Source: Pseudomonadota bacterium (GTDB lineage: Bacteria > Pseudomonadota > Gammaproteobacteria > Steroidobacterales > Steroidobacteraceae). Taken from it: a stretch of 64,000 nt of DNA. The position numbers and the translations under genes were made by a program. The notes beneath the pieces were generated by a model. It ran no database searches, had not been told where the DNA came from, and saw only the letters and a program-made list of their open reading frames with translations. Position 1 is the first letter of the stretch; each line of letters starts with the position of its first letter. Positions 52,838 to 64,000 of the stretch are shown one piece after another. The stretch covers positions 237,171-301,170 of the forward strand of contig JADIYJ010000007.1 of NCBI GenBank assembly GCA_016705325.1, read 5' to 3'.

Positions 52838-53787
52838 GCCGCACGCTCGAACTCGTCCGCGGGCTGCACAACCTGCGCCCCGAACACCGCGGCTGTGTCG
52901 CGACGATCGGCAACTACGACGGCGTGCATCGCGGCCACCAGCACATGCTCGAGGCTACGCGGCGCAAGGCCGATGAACTCGGCGTGCCGGTCACCGTGAT
53001 CACGTTCGAGCCGACTCCACGCGAATTTTTCGAGGGTGCGGCGGCTCCAGCGCGCCTGATGCGGCTGCGCGAGAAGCTCGAAGCGCTCGCGCTCTACGGG
53101 GTCGACCGCGTCGTGGCGCTGCGTTTCGATGCGCGCATGCGCAACTTCAGCGCCGCGGAATTCGAGCAGCAGCTGCTGGTGGCGGGCCTCGGCGTGCGGC
53201 ACATGGTCGTGGGCCACGACTTCCACTACGCGCGCAGGCGCGAGGGCAACATTCACTCGTTGCGCGCCGCGGGTGAGCGGCACGGATTCTCGGTGGAGGA
53301 GGTGGGCGAGTTTCTCGTTGCGGGCGAACGCGTCAGCAGTTCACTCGTGCGCGAAGCGCTCGGCGACAACGACATGCAACGTGCCGCCCACCTGCTCGGC
53401 CGGCCGTATCGCATGACGGGTCGCGTGCGCCGCGGCGTGCAGCTTGGTCGCACGCTCGGCTATCCCACGGCCAATCTCGCGCTGCACCGGAAGGTGGTGC
53501 CGCTGTGGGGCATCCTGGCGGTGCGTGTCAGCGGCGCCGGTTTGCAGGATCACCCCGCGGTGGTCAGTCTCGGCACGCGACCCACGGTCAATGGCACCGA
53601 CCCGTTGCTCGAGGTACACCTGTTCGACTACGAGGGCGACCTCTACGGCGAATACCTGAGCGTCGACTTCCTGCGCTGGCTCAGGGCCGAGCAGAAGTTC
53701 GAGTCGCTGGACGCGCTGGTCGTCCAGATGGGCATCGATTCGGCCCGCGCCCTGGCTGCCCTTGCCGAAATTCCGCTGCCGGCCTGA
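52834..53787 (+). CDS. ribF: Bifunctional riboflavin kinase/FAD synthetase
   Basis: GTG 52834 gives 317 residues; the open frame continues upstream inside murJ but without coding character. The N-terminal adenylyltransferase motif is CVATIGNYDGVHRGHQHMLE and VSSSLVREAL. The C-terminal flavokinase motif is QLGRTLGYPTANLALHRKVV. It makes FMN and FAD. Position between murJ and ileS is conserved in gammaproteobacteria. Confidence 0.95.
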   Translation: MSRTLELVRGLHNLRPEHRGCVATIGNYDGVHRGHQHMLEATRRKADELGVPVTVITFEPTPREFFEGAAAPARLMRLREKLEALALYGVDRVVALRFDARMRNFSAAEFEQQLLVAGLGVRHMVVGHDFHYARRREGNIHSLRAAGERHGFSVEEVGEFLVAGERVSSSLVREALGDNDMQRAAHLLGRPYRMTGRVRRGVQLGRTLGYPTANLALHRKVVPLWGILAVRVSGAGLQDHPAVVSLGTRPTVNGTDPLLEVHLFDYEGDLYGEYLSVDFLRWLRAEQKFESLDALVVQMGIDSARALAALAEIPLPA

Positions 53788-53890
53788 ACTCGCCACTCCC
53801 TGAGCCGGCGTGGCTGGATTAAAACCATGAATTGCCTCAATATTTCTGGTTCCGTGCCGGCGTGCGCGATCCGCTCCGAAGTCCCTGCCC

Positions 53891-56710
<2,820 letters not shown>

Positions 56711-56725
56711 AGCCCCAAGGACGCG

Positions 56726-57292
56726 ATGAACACCTCAAGCCAGCCCAAGCCCCCGACGCTGTCCGTATCGCCGCACACCTCCACGGCGTCCGGCCTGGCG
56801 GCGCTCGCCGCCCTGCGCATCCAACGCACCCACCCGGCGGCCTGGTTGTGGCTGTCGCTGTTCGTCGTCGCGTTCGACCAGGCGACCAAGTTCCTCGTCA
56901 CGCGCTTCCTCGAGCTCTACGAGCGCGTCGAAGTCCTGCCGGTGCTCGACTTCATGCTGCTGCACAACACCGGGGCTGCGTTCAGCATCCTGGCCGACGC
57001 TTCCGGCTGGCAGCGTGGCTTCTTCGTCACGCTCGGCATCGTCGTCAGCCTCGCCCTGGTGGTGTGGCTCTGGCGGCTGCCGCGCGGCGAGAAGTTCCTG
57101 CCGCTGGCGCTGGCGCTGATCCTCGGCGGCGCGCTCGGCAACGTGATCGACCGCATCGCACACGGATACGTCATCGACTTCATCCATGCGCACTGGGGTA
57201 GCTCGTATTTTCCGGCGTTCAACATCGCCGACAGTTCGATCACGATCGGCGCCGCGCTGATGATCCTCGACGCCTTCCGTGAACACAGGTAG
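56726..57292 (+). CDS. lspA: Lipoprotein signal peptidase II
   Basis: 188 residues with four membrane helices. Conserved motifs are VAFDQATKFLVTRF, MLLHNTGAAFSIL, LGGALGNVIDRIAHGYVIDF (catalytic Asp) and FPAFNIADSSITIGAALMIL (second catalytic Asp). The first ~35 residues are a Ser/Pro/Thr-rich extension longer than usual, so a later start is possible. Coupled with ileS upstream and ispH 3 bp downstream. Confidence 0.95.
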   Translation: MNTSSQPKPPTLSVSPHTSTASGLAALAALRIQRTHPAAWLWLSLFVVAFDQATKFLVTRFLELYERVEVLPVLDFMLLHNTGAAFSILADASGWQRGFFVTLGIVVSLALVVWLWRLPRGEKFLPLALALILGGALGNVIDRIAHGYVIDFIHAHWGSSYFPAFNIADSSITIGAALMILDAFREHR

Positions 57293-57295
57293 GCG

Positions 57296-58261
57296 GTGAA
57301 AATCCTGCTCGCCAATCCGCGGGGATTCTGCGCTGGCGTCGACCGGGCCATCGACATCGTCGAGCGCGCGCTGGATCTCTTCGGCGCACCGATCTACGTG
57401 CGGCACGAGGTCGTGCACAACAGGTTCGTCGTCGACCGCCTGCGTGGTCTCGGCGCCGTGTTCGTCGAGGAACTCGATGAAGTCCCCGACCACGGCACGG
57501 TCATTTTCAGCGCCCATGGCGTCGCGAAGGCGGTGCAGGCCGAAGCGGTCCGGCGCGGCCTGCGCGTGTTCGACGCCACCTGCCCGCTCGTCACCAAGGT
57601 GCACATGGAGGTTGCACGCTACGGCCGCGATGGCCGCGACGTGATCCTGATCGGCCACGCGGGTCACCCCGAGGTCGAGGGCACGATGGGCCAGTTCGAC
57701 GCGTCGCACGGCGGACGCATCTGCCTGGTCGAGGACGTCGACGACGTGCTGCACCTGAACGTGCGCGATCCCTCGAGGGTCGGCGTGGTCACGCAGACGA
57801 CGCTCTCCGTGGACGACACCGCCGACGTGCTCGAGGCGCTGCAGGCCAGGTTCCCGACGCTGACGACGCCGCGCAAGGAGGACATCTGTTACGCGACGCA
57901 GAACCGCCAGGACGCAGTGAAGAAGCTGGTCGCGGACTGCGACGTGGTGGTCGTGGTCGGCTCGGCCACGAGTTCGAATTCCAACCGCCTGCGTGAGATT
58001 GCCGCGAAGGCGGGCATGCCGGGCTACCTGGTGGACGGTCCCGAGGACCTGCGTGCCGAGTGGTTCACGGGCAAGCAGGTCGTGGGCGTTACGGCAGGCG
58101 CGTCAGCGCCTGAACTGCTCGTACAGCGCGTCGTGGCGCGTCTCAAGGAGTGGGGCGGGCAGGACGCGAGCGAAATCGATGGCCGGGCGGAACATGTCGT
58201 GTTCGCGCTGCCGCGTGAATTGCGCCCAGTGGCGACCGGCCAGGACAAGGCAGCCGGCTGA
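57296..58261 (+). CDS. ispH: 4-hydroxy-3-methylbut-2-enyl diphosphate reductase
   Basis: GTG start, 321 residues. Three iron-sulfur cysteines are in LANPRGFCAGVDRAIDIVER, FDATCPLVTKVHMEVAR and KEDICYATQNRQDAVKKLVA; substrate-site SxN is in VVGSATSSNSNRLREIA. Last step of the MEP isoprenoid pathway. End of the murJ-ribF-ileS-lspA-ispH run. Confidence 0.96.
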   Translation: MKILLANPRGFCAGVDRAIDIVERALDLFGAPIYVRHEVVHNRFVVDRLRGLGAVFVEELDEVPDHGTVIFSAHGVAKAVQAEAVRRGLRVFDATCPLVTKVHMEVARYGRDGRDVILIGHAGHPEVEGTMGQFDASHGGRICLVEDVDDVLHLNVRDPSRVGVVTQTTLSVDDTADVLEALQARFPTLTTPRKEDICYATQNRQDAVKKLVADCDVVVVVGSATSSNSNRLREIAAKAGMPGYLVDGPEDLRAEWFTGKQVVGVTAGASAPELLVQRVVARLKEWGGQDASEIDGRAEHVVFALPRELRPVATGQDKAAG

Positions 58262-58296
58262 GCCCGCGAGACCGAGGCTTGTGCCTGCCGGTTGGG

Positions 58297-58701
58297 CTAC
58301 CAGCAGTCGTTCGAGGTCGCGGTGCGCGCACCTGCCTGGTCGATCGTGAATGTGCCGCAGTGGGTGTCGTCGGCCTGACCCCCTGCCGCGGTGGCCGTGG
58401 CCGCAAAACTGTCGGCATCGGCATCGTCGATCGTGATCGTGTAGTAGCCGTTCTCCGTCGTCGCCAGCAGGCCCAGTCCGTCCGGTGGCGCGTCGGCTAG
58501 CGCGTCCGTGTACGTGTTGTTCTGCAGATAGAATTTCTCCTGCGCGGCCGCGAGGTTCAGCAGGGCCGACTTGGCTTCAGCCCGGTGCGACCGCATCACG
58601 AACTGGCGATAGCTCGGGACCGCGATGGTGGCGAGCAGCGCGACGATCGCCACGACGACGACCAGCTCGATCAGGGTCACGCCTCGCATCTTGTTCAACA
58701 T
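58297..58701 (-). CDS. pilE: Type IV pilus minor pilin PilE
   Basis: 134 residues. The prepilin-peptidase site lies in MRGVTLIELVVVVAIVALLA (cleavage after G, with Glu at +5), followed by TIAVPSYRQFVMRSHRAEAK, a globular domain and a C-terminal cysteine pair (DDTHCGTF...NDCW). Last gene of the minus-strand minor-pilin operon, 61 bp after pilY1. Confidence 0.9.
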   Translation of the reverse strand: MLNKMRGVTLIELVVVVAIVALLATIAVPSYRQFVMRSHRAEAKSALLNLAAAQEKFYLQNNTYTDALADAPPDGLGLLATTENGYYTITIDDADADSFAATATAAGGQADDTHCGTFTIDQAGARTATSNDCW

Positions 58702-58762
58702 CGGTTCGCTCCTTCAGGGAATCTGGCAGTGACGCCGGACGGGGCCGGCGTCACTGGCCTCG

Positions 58763-61700
58763 TCAGTTCGAGCCGCGCTGTTCCCAGTAGGTCCGCACCG
58801 GCGGGTTGGCGAGCCCGCTGCCGCAACTCTCCAGGCCGACCAGGCAGATTGGATCCACGGCCGGGCCCTGGACTGGCGGCCAGGTCGTCGGGTCATCCAC
58901 GTCGCAGCCCGGTGTCGTGGCGCAGCCCGGCGGCGGTTCGTCCGCAGGCACGTCCCCCGGCGTCGGGAATACGAAGGTTACTTCCGGCGCAATGCTGCCC
59001 TGGGCCAGTTGCGTGAGCACGACCAACTTGCCGGTTGCGACGTTCGCTACGTAGAGCCGGTTCAGGCCGACGGTCGCGACGCAGAACTCCGGGTTGTATT
59101 CGCGCTCTTCTGGAGAATACGTCGTGAAGTAGACCTGGCTCTGGAAGGTGCGCGATTCAGCGAGGACCTTTTCGCCCGCATCCTGCAGGTTCATTCGCCA
59201 GCCGACACCGCCTGCCGGAATCGTCGGGTTGGCGACTCCAGTCACGTCGAGCAGTCGCGTGTCGCCGTCGGTGATGATCTGGTGGCACGGTGAGGTCTCC
59301 GTCGTGCCGCAGGTGGCCTTGTACTGGGTGTTCGGCACCTGCGAGAACACGTTGAAGTCGCGCAGGCTGTAGAACCGATTGACCACCGTCACGTCCGTGA
59401 TCGGCTTTTCGCGGTGTCCCGAGCCGATGCCGATGTTGATGAAGTTGGTCGTGCCGGCATCTATCAGCGAGACGTCAGGCGCATAGAAGAAGCGACGGTT
59501 CTTCGTCGCGTCGGTCTTGACCGCGAGGTCGCCGTTGCCGAGGGATGCAAAGACCCCGCCCCAGACCAGGTCCGCCGCCGCCTGGCCGTTGCGGATGTCG
59601 AAGCGCCAGACGCGCCCGCCCATGTCCGCGGCATACATGCGGTCGGCGAAACCGTCGCCCGACAGGTCGACCACGCGCACGTCGCCGGGGATGGAATTCG
59701 TCATCTTCGCGAGCGGCAACTGCGCGCCGGTGTCCGACGTCGGGCCAGCGCGCCAGATCAGGCTGCCGGTAATGGCATCCACCATGAAGACACGATTACC
59801 TACGTTGTCCGCCACGTAGCCGACGGTGTCCTGGGCGACGTCGTAGCCGCCGCCGAACACGAGCACCATCTTGTCGGGGTTGCCGCTGGTCCACGTGCGG
59901 TTGACGTTGACGCGCGCGACCGTGGGTGCGGACCAGGTCTGGCCGACGCCCGGCAAGTCGGATGGTCCGATGATCCAGAGCAGCTTCGGCGCGGTGCGTA
60001 CAGTTACGTCGAGGCCGACGTAGCTCGAGCCGCCGCGGCGCATGCCGAAGTACAGGTACACCTTGTCCATTTCGGACTCGGAGACCGTGCCGTCACCGTT
60101 GATGTCCGAGCCAGCGGGCTCGATCGTGCCGTCGCCGTCGCGGTCGAGCCGGACCACCCTTACCGCGCCGTCCAGGCCGTACACGCGTGAAGTCACGTCG
60201 TCATTGGTGTACAGCTCCTCGATGCGGTCGAGCATGACGCGCGGCACGAAGGCCCAGAGTTCCTCGCCCGTCTGCGCATTGACGGCCTGGAGGTAGCCGT
60301 CGTTCGTCGTCGCGTAGAGGGTGAGGTCCGGATCGTCCGCCGGCCCGCCATAGATAACCGTTGACGGACGCGAGTGCAGCGGATCGCCCATGTCCTTGCG
60401 GGCTTCCGTGGAATCGTTGTTGCCGTTCTCATCCAGGACGTCATGACCATACGCCCAGTCCACGAGGTCGCCGACAGCCGGCCGGCCCGACACCGCCACG
60501 TTCGACACGACGCCGAGCAGCAACAGGTTGGCGAGCGTCAGGTTGCCCGAGGCCTTCAAGGCCGACAGGTCTTCGGTCAACGTTCCCGAGTTGGCAGTCA
60601 GGTTGCTGTAGATCTTGCGGGTCGCCGGGTTCTTCAGTTCACCCGCCGCGCCGCCCATCTCGGCGTCGGCACCATCCGCCATGTCCGACCAGTAGCTCTG
60701 CGCGCCATCCCGGAAGAAGCCGTTGTTTGGGTCGACCGCCGCATTGTCGTTCACGTCGCGGATTTCGCCGGTCGGCGTGATCTGATACTTCTTGATGTTG
60801 CCGAGCCAGCGGTAGGAGGTGGCTGGCTTGAACACCGACATGTACAGGTAGTTCAGGTTCTGCGTGCGGTTGAATGCGTTCACGGCCACCGTCGGCGAGG
60901 TGAACGTCGTCGTCTGCTCGAGGATCTTGGAAATGATCTCCGAGAAGGCCTCGGTCAGTTCGGCAGAGTCGGCGGCCGAGTAGTACTTGCCGCCGCCGCG
61001 CTGCGCAACTTTCTCCAGGAACGCTGTGCCTGACGCTACGTCATCGCCGAAGCCGATCCAGTAGCTGGTGACGTTCTGCACGCCCGGCCGGTCTGCGCGC
61101 AGGTCCGCTTCATGCAGCCACTTGGAGAGATCGTCCGTGCACTTGCCGTTGCTCTCGGAGCCGTCGCACGTCGCGCGGCCGTTAATCCTGGCGAAGTCGG
61201 GCAGGTTCTGGATGGGTGTATTGGCCTCGTTGTCCTGCGTCGGCAGACCGTCCGTCAGGTAGACGATGTAGTTCTTCTGGCAATCCTGGTCCGCCGGCGA
61301 GTCGTACAGACTCCTGTCCGATGCGTTGCGGGAAGCGGCGACGCTTGGCGTGTCGCCGTTGGGTGTGCTGGTGAACTTGTCCGACTTGCCGTAACTGGAG
61401 TTAACCAGGTTGTACGCACCTGGAAACAACGACTGGTCGGCGCCACCGCCGAAATACACCTTGTTGCCTCTGTAATACTGCGTGGCTTCGTACAGCGTTT
61501 CCGAAAGCGGGGTCCAGCCAGCGGCATTCCAGGAGTTGATCTCGGTCGTCATCGCCGCGCGGTTGTCCTCGATCTTGCCCATCTCCTTCACGACCATGCC
61601 GCCTTGCGCCGCGGCGTCGTTGTCGTTGCCCGTATCGTTGCTGTAGCGCATCAGGCCGACATTGACGTTGTCGTCGAGATTGGTCAGCAGCGTGGTCAGG

Positions 61701-62356
61701 ACGTCCTGCATGATTTCCAGTCGCGTGCGCGTGATCGTGGAACTCGCCTTCCAGTTGAGGTAGTTGCCGGAATAGAACGTGATCGCATCGCCGCGGCTCC
61801 AGTCGATCTTGTTGGCGGTATTGCTGGACCACGGGCCGTTGGTCGAGCCGTCCGCGGCGAACTTTTTCGTGGACGCAGCGGTCTGACCATGAATACCGGC
61901 GTCCGCCTGGCACTCGATCCAGCTGGTGCTGTCGCCGGCCGAGAGCGCTTCCCACCGATTTCGGCTCGACCGCCAGCGTGCGGCCTTTGTGACGTACGCG
62001 ATGCCGGACGAGTCCAGGTTCGGCTGGGCTGCATTGCAGGTGAATGCAGTCGCGGCCACGTATCTATCGGTGCTGCAGTTCGGTGCGCTGTTGTTGCTCG
62101 ACCAATACACCCGGTCCGTCCGGCACGAGCCGCTATAGGTATCGGCCGGGTTGAAGGACACCTGGGTCACCACGTTGGTGTCCATGCTGCCCGACGTGTC
62201 CATGATGAACAGAATGTTGGGTCGTGACGGAGCCGCGGCGACGGCCGCGCCGACGAACAATTCCGTGTCGTCCGCGCCGGCAGGCGTGTTGGCCAGCATC
62301 GCCACGGCCGCTGTAGCGGCCAGCGTGACTAGCGATCGCATCCTGGAAGTCGTCAT
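58763..62356 (-). CDS. pilY1: Type IV pilus tip/adhesion protein PilY1
   Basis: 1197 residues. Signal peptide (RSLVTLAATAAVAMLANTPA), then a von Willebrand A-type domain opening PNILFIMDTSGSMDTNVV (MIDAS DxSxS) with VYLTDGLPTQDNEANTP. The C-terminal half is a beta-propeller (LTLYATTNDGYLQAVNAQTG, LWAFVPRVMLDRIEEL) with calcium-loop sequence DRDGDGTIEPAGSDINGDGT. PilY1 caps the pilus with the minor pilins and controls retraction and surface sensing. Intact. Its ATG overlaps the upstream stop. Confidence 0.93.
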   Translation of the reverse strand: MTTSRMRSLVTLAATAAVAMLANTPAGADDTELFVGAAVAAAPSRPNILFIMDTSGSMDTNVVTQVSFNPADTYSGSCRTDRVYWSSNNSAPNCSTDRYVAATAFTCNAAQPNLDSSGIAYVTKAARWRSSRNRWEALSAGDSTSWIECQADAGIHGQTAASTKKFAADGSTNGPWSSNTANKIDWSRGDAITFYSGNYLNWKASSTITRTRLEIMQDVLTTLLTNLDDNVNVGLMRYSNDTGNDNDAAAQGGMVVKEMGKIEDNRAAMTTEINSWNAAGWTPLSETLYEATQYYRGNKVYFGGGADQSLFPGAYNLVNSSYGKSDKFTSTPNGDTPSVAASRNASDRSLYDSPADQDCQKNYIVYLTDGLPTQDNEANTPIQNLPDFARINGRATCDGSESNGKCTDDLSKWLHEADLRADRPGVQNVTSYWIGFGDDVASGTAFLEKVAQRGGGKYYSAADSAELTEAFSEIISKILEQTTTFTSPTVAVNAFNRTQNLNYLYMSVFKPATSYRWLGNIKKYQITPTGEIRDVNDNAAVDPNNGFFRDGAQSYWSDMADGADAEMGGAAGELKNPATRKIYSNLTANSGTLTEDLSALKASGNLTLANLLLLGVVSNVAVSGRPAVGDLVDWAYGHDVLDENGNNDSTEARKDMGDPLHSRPSTVIYGGPADDPDLTLYATTNDGYLQAVNAQTGEELWAFVPRVMLDRIEELYTNDDVTSRVYGLDGAVRVVRLDRDGDGTIEPAGSDINGDGTVSESEMDKVYLYFGMRRGGSSYVGLDVTVRTAPKLLWIIGPSDLPGVGQTWSAPTVARVNVNRTWTSGNPDKMVLVFGGGYDVAQDTVGYVADNVGNRVFMVDAITGSLIWRAGPTSDTGAQLPLAKMTNSIPGDVRVVDLSGDGFADRMYAADMGGRVWRFDIRNGQAAADLVWGGVFASLGNGDLAVKTDATKNRRFFYAPDVSLIDAGTTNFINIGIGSGHREKPITDVTVVNRFYSLRDFNVFSQVPNTQYKATCGTTETSPCHQIITDGDTRLLDVTGVANPTIPAGGVGWRMNLQDAGEKVLAESRTFQSQVYFTTYSPEEREYNPEFCVATVGLNRLYVANVATGKLVVLTQLAQGSIAPEVTFVFPTPGDVPADEPPPGCATTPGCDVDDPTTWPPVQGPAVDPICLVGLESCGSGLANPPVRTYWEQRGSN

Positions 62357-62769
62357 GACTTGGTCCTCGATTCGGTGGCGCCGCCTTGCGGAGCCTTGGG
62401 TGACTTCTTGGTGGGCACGTCGGCCGGGTCGAGCTGCGTACGCAGAATCAAGCGCGTGACATGACGGCTCTTCGTCTCGTAAAAGACGTCGAGGTGACTA
62501 GCGCCGCGCGCCGCGTACTTGCGCAAGGTCGCGAGTGGCACCGCTTGTTTGCCGACATAGTACTGACTCGTGTCGTCGAGCCGCAGGACGATCGATTCGC
62601 AACCCGCGCAGGGTGCAAAACTCCACGGGCCGTAGGCCGAGCCGGGTACGCTGACGAATTCCGTGCTCGTTTCGACACCGGTCTCATTCGAGATCAGCGT
62701 GGCCTGGCTCCAGGCTGCCGAAGCTGTGCTGCAGAGGGCGATGGTGGTAATCAGCGTCTTCTTGAACAT
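62353..62769 (-). CDS. Exported protein in the minor-pilin operon
   Basis: 138 residues from ATG 62769 with a signal peptide (MFKKTLITTIALCSTASAAW, cleavage near SQA). The mature part has FAPCAGCESIVLRLDDTSQY (CxxC) and a Lys/Pro-rich C-terminus. Its stop overlaps the pilY1 start (ATGA), so it is made together with PilY1. Its place between pilX and pilY1 suggests a pilus-assembly accessory. Not recognised as a named family. Confidence 0.7.
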   Translation of the reverse strand: MFKKTLITTIALCSTASAAWSQATLISNETGVETSTEFVSVPGSAYGPWSFAPCAGCESIVLRLDDTSQYYVGKQAVPLATLRKYAARGASHLDVFYETKSRHVTRLILRTQLDPADVPTKKSPKAPQGGATESRTKS

Positions 62770-62798
62770 GATGTTTCTCTCCGGTGGCGGTGCGGTGA

Positions 62799-63329
62799 TC
62801 AGCCGCCGCTCGGTCCGACGACGTAGAAGCTCTGTCGATGTTCCGACTGCGCGCCGCGATCCGACGTGCCGAAACTGTCGACGACGAAGTGGGAGGCCTC
62901 GAAGCCCGTGCCGATGCTGGTGCCGGGGGCGAGCGTCTGGCCGGTCTGGCGGTCGTAACGCATGAAGTACTCGCACTGCTGCGCGTCGGTCGGGTCGTCG
63001 ACTTCCGGGCAGTTCGTGATCGGCTGTCCTGCCCCGCGCGTCGGCACCGGACGGATGGCCGCCAGGTTGTCGTAAGTGCCGATCGGCACGCTGGTGTTGT
63101 AGATGCCCTGGGCGAGCGCCTGCTCGATGCCGGCATCGGCGGCCTGGAACGAGCGCTCCTGGTACTGTGCGTTACCTGCCATCAGCAGCTCGAGCGAGGC
63201 GGTGGTCATGCCGGAGATGGCCAGCAGCGTCAGCACGAGCAGCAGGATGAGCCCGACGACGAGCGCTGCGCCCGCTTCGCCTCGCGGCGGGCCAGCCAGA
63301 CGGAGCGGCGAGCGATGGCGGGTCGTCAT
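62799..63329 (-). CDS. pilX: Type IV pilus minor pilin PilX
   Basis: 176 residues. N-terminal RGEAGAALVVGLILLLVLTL then LAISGMTTASLELLMAGNAQ is the PilX_N pattern, in which the usual pilin Glu+5 region is altered. QAADAGIEQALAQGIYN follows. Its start overlaps the pilW stop by 4 bp, and the exported-protein gene begins 29 bp downstream. Confidence 0.88.
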   Translation of the reverse strand: MTTRHRSPLRLAGPPRGEAGAALVVGLILLLVLTLLAISGMTTASLELLMAGNAQYQERSFQAADAGIEQALAQGIYNTSVPIGTYDNLAAIRPVPTRGAGQPITNCPEVDDPTDAQQCEYFMRYDRQTGQTLAPGTSIGTGFEASHFVVDSFGTSDRGAQSEHRQSFYVVGPSGG

Positions 63330-64000
63330 GCGCGTGTGTTCCGGATGTGGATCGTCTTGGTGAGCAGGATGCGCCGGTAGTTGTCGTCAGGTGCTACCAC
63401 AGCGCCCATGTCGGCGTACTGGAAGCCGGTGTCATTGACGTAACCAATCTCGCGCTCTTCCGCGCGGATGCGCAGCCAGATCGTCGCCGAGACCACGACG
63501 CCATTCGCCGGCACGGCACCCGGGTTCACGTACTGGTCGATATTCGTGTCACCGTTGGTGTCGACGCCCAGGCGCACCTGCAGGTCTTCGACGCCCGGGA
63601 CGATCTCCTCGTCGATGAAGGCGTTGCCCGGTGCGCCGCTCGCGTTGGCGAACCGCTTGCGGCGGAGCGACGGCACGTCGTTGCGGTTGGTCGAGCGCGA
63701 CGACACGTAGTAAACGTGTGCCTCGAGTTCGCGGGACTGTGAAGCGGGGGGCAGGTAGTCTGCCGGAACACAGGCCTGGTCGGTGGGATCCGTGCAGGCG
63801 GGTACGAACAGCGTGCCCCGGATCACGCTGGTCTGCAGGTAGATACGGCTCGAGTCCAGTGCGGTCGGCTGCGTGCCGTTCGCGCGACGTATCCACAGCG
63901 TGTCGGTGCCAGCCAGGTAATTATTGGCCGCGCAGGTCAGCGCATAGGAGTTGTTCGAGCCGCCGACGTATTCGTCCAGGTTGAGCGCGAAATAGTTGCT
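63326..64000 (-). CDS. pilW: Type IV pilus minor pilin PilW, C-terminal part
   Basis: The gene continues past the window edge. The visible frame reads SNYFALNLDEYVGGSNNSYA at the edge, then LWIRRANGTQPTALDSSRIY, LEAHVYYVSSRSTNRNDVPS and PGVEDLQVRLGVDTNGDTNI, ending with ILLTKTIHIRNTRA. This C-terminus is typical of PilW. Upstream member of the minor-pilin operon. Confidence 0.85.
   Translation of the reverse strand, partial: SNYFALNLDEYVGGSNNSYALTCAANNYLAGTDTLWIRRANGTQPTALDSSRIYLQTSVIRGTLFVPACTDPTDQACVPADYLPPASQSRELEAHVYYVSSRSTNRNDVPSLRRKRFANASGAPGNAFIDEEIVPGVEDLQVRLGVDTNGDTNIDQYVNPGAVPANGVVVSATIWLRIRAEEREIGYVNDTGFQYADMGAVVAPDDNYRRILLTKTIHIRNTRA

Overview
The window is GC-rich DNA from a gammaproteobacterium, probably on the Xanthomonadales/Nevskiales/Steroidobacter side. 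The clearest evidence is the right-hand core block (47.3-64 kb): tRNA-Pro, ispB, rplU-rpmA-obgE, rpsT, murJ-ribF-ileS-lspA-ispH, then a minor-pilin operon (pilW-pilX-hypothetical-pilY1-pilE). All of these protein genes are intact. The taxonomic placement is inferred from gene order and protein character and has not been searched.

Left of the tRNA lies about 47 kb of accessory DNA. It opens with the tail of an AbiEii-like gene, followed 16 bp later by a tightly packed, all-plus-strand cassette at 216-14876. The cassette encodes an AddB-like nuclease, an AddA/UvrD-like helicase-nuclease, a DUF6361 protein, a phospholipase-D-like protein, a 1104-residue SNF2-type helicase and a large protein with a C-terminal PD-(D/E)XK nuclease. 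I cannot match this set to a named anti-phage system. It is the best candidate here for an undescribed one.

From 15 to 33.8 kb the DNA is a stack of nested mobile elements whose order can be worked out from target-site duplications (TSDs). A small CxxC membrane-protein gene in a minus-strand secretion-type operon (with HlyD-like tails) was hit twice by IS21-family elements (TSDs CCCACC and GCGAC). The second IS21 was then split by a RIT (recombinase-in-trio) element bounded by 32-bp perfect inverted repeats. An IS66-family element carrying a DNA adenine methylase gene landed inside the end of the RIT element (TSD GGCCAATG). An IS4-family element and three 3'-end copies of an IS91-like element flank this stack. 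Two of the IS91 copies have identical boundaries and bracket a zeta-toxin/polyvalent-protein fragment.

From 33.8 to 43.4 kb is a toxin-antitoxin island: DUF433/DUF5615, higBA, vapBC, a DUF4143 ATPase, AbiEi/AbiEii (AbiEi has an internal amber codon), an orphan higA and hipBA. A dispersed sequence pair (TGACGGTA and GAGTGGGAGT, always 71 nt apart) sits in the gaps between modules. A 79-bp direct repeat of the 3' half of tRNA-Pro at 41.34 and 47.29 kb marks an integration site. Between the repeats are hipBA, small hypothetical genes and an IS1634-family element that cut off a replication-protein-like gene. Most mobile-element genes are frameshifted while long chromosomal and defence-cassette genes are open, so the frameshifts look like real decay rather than sequencing error.
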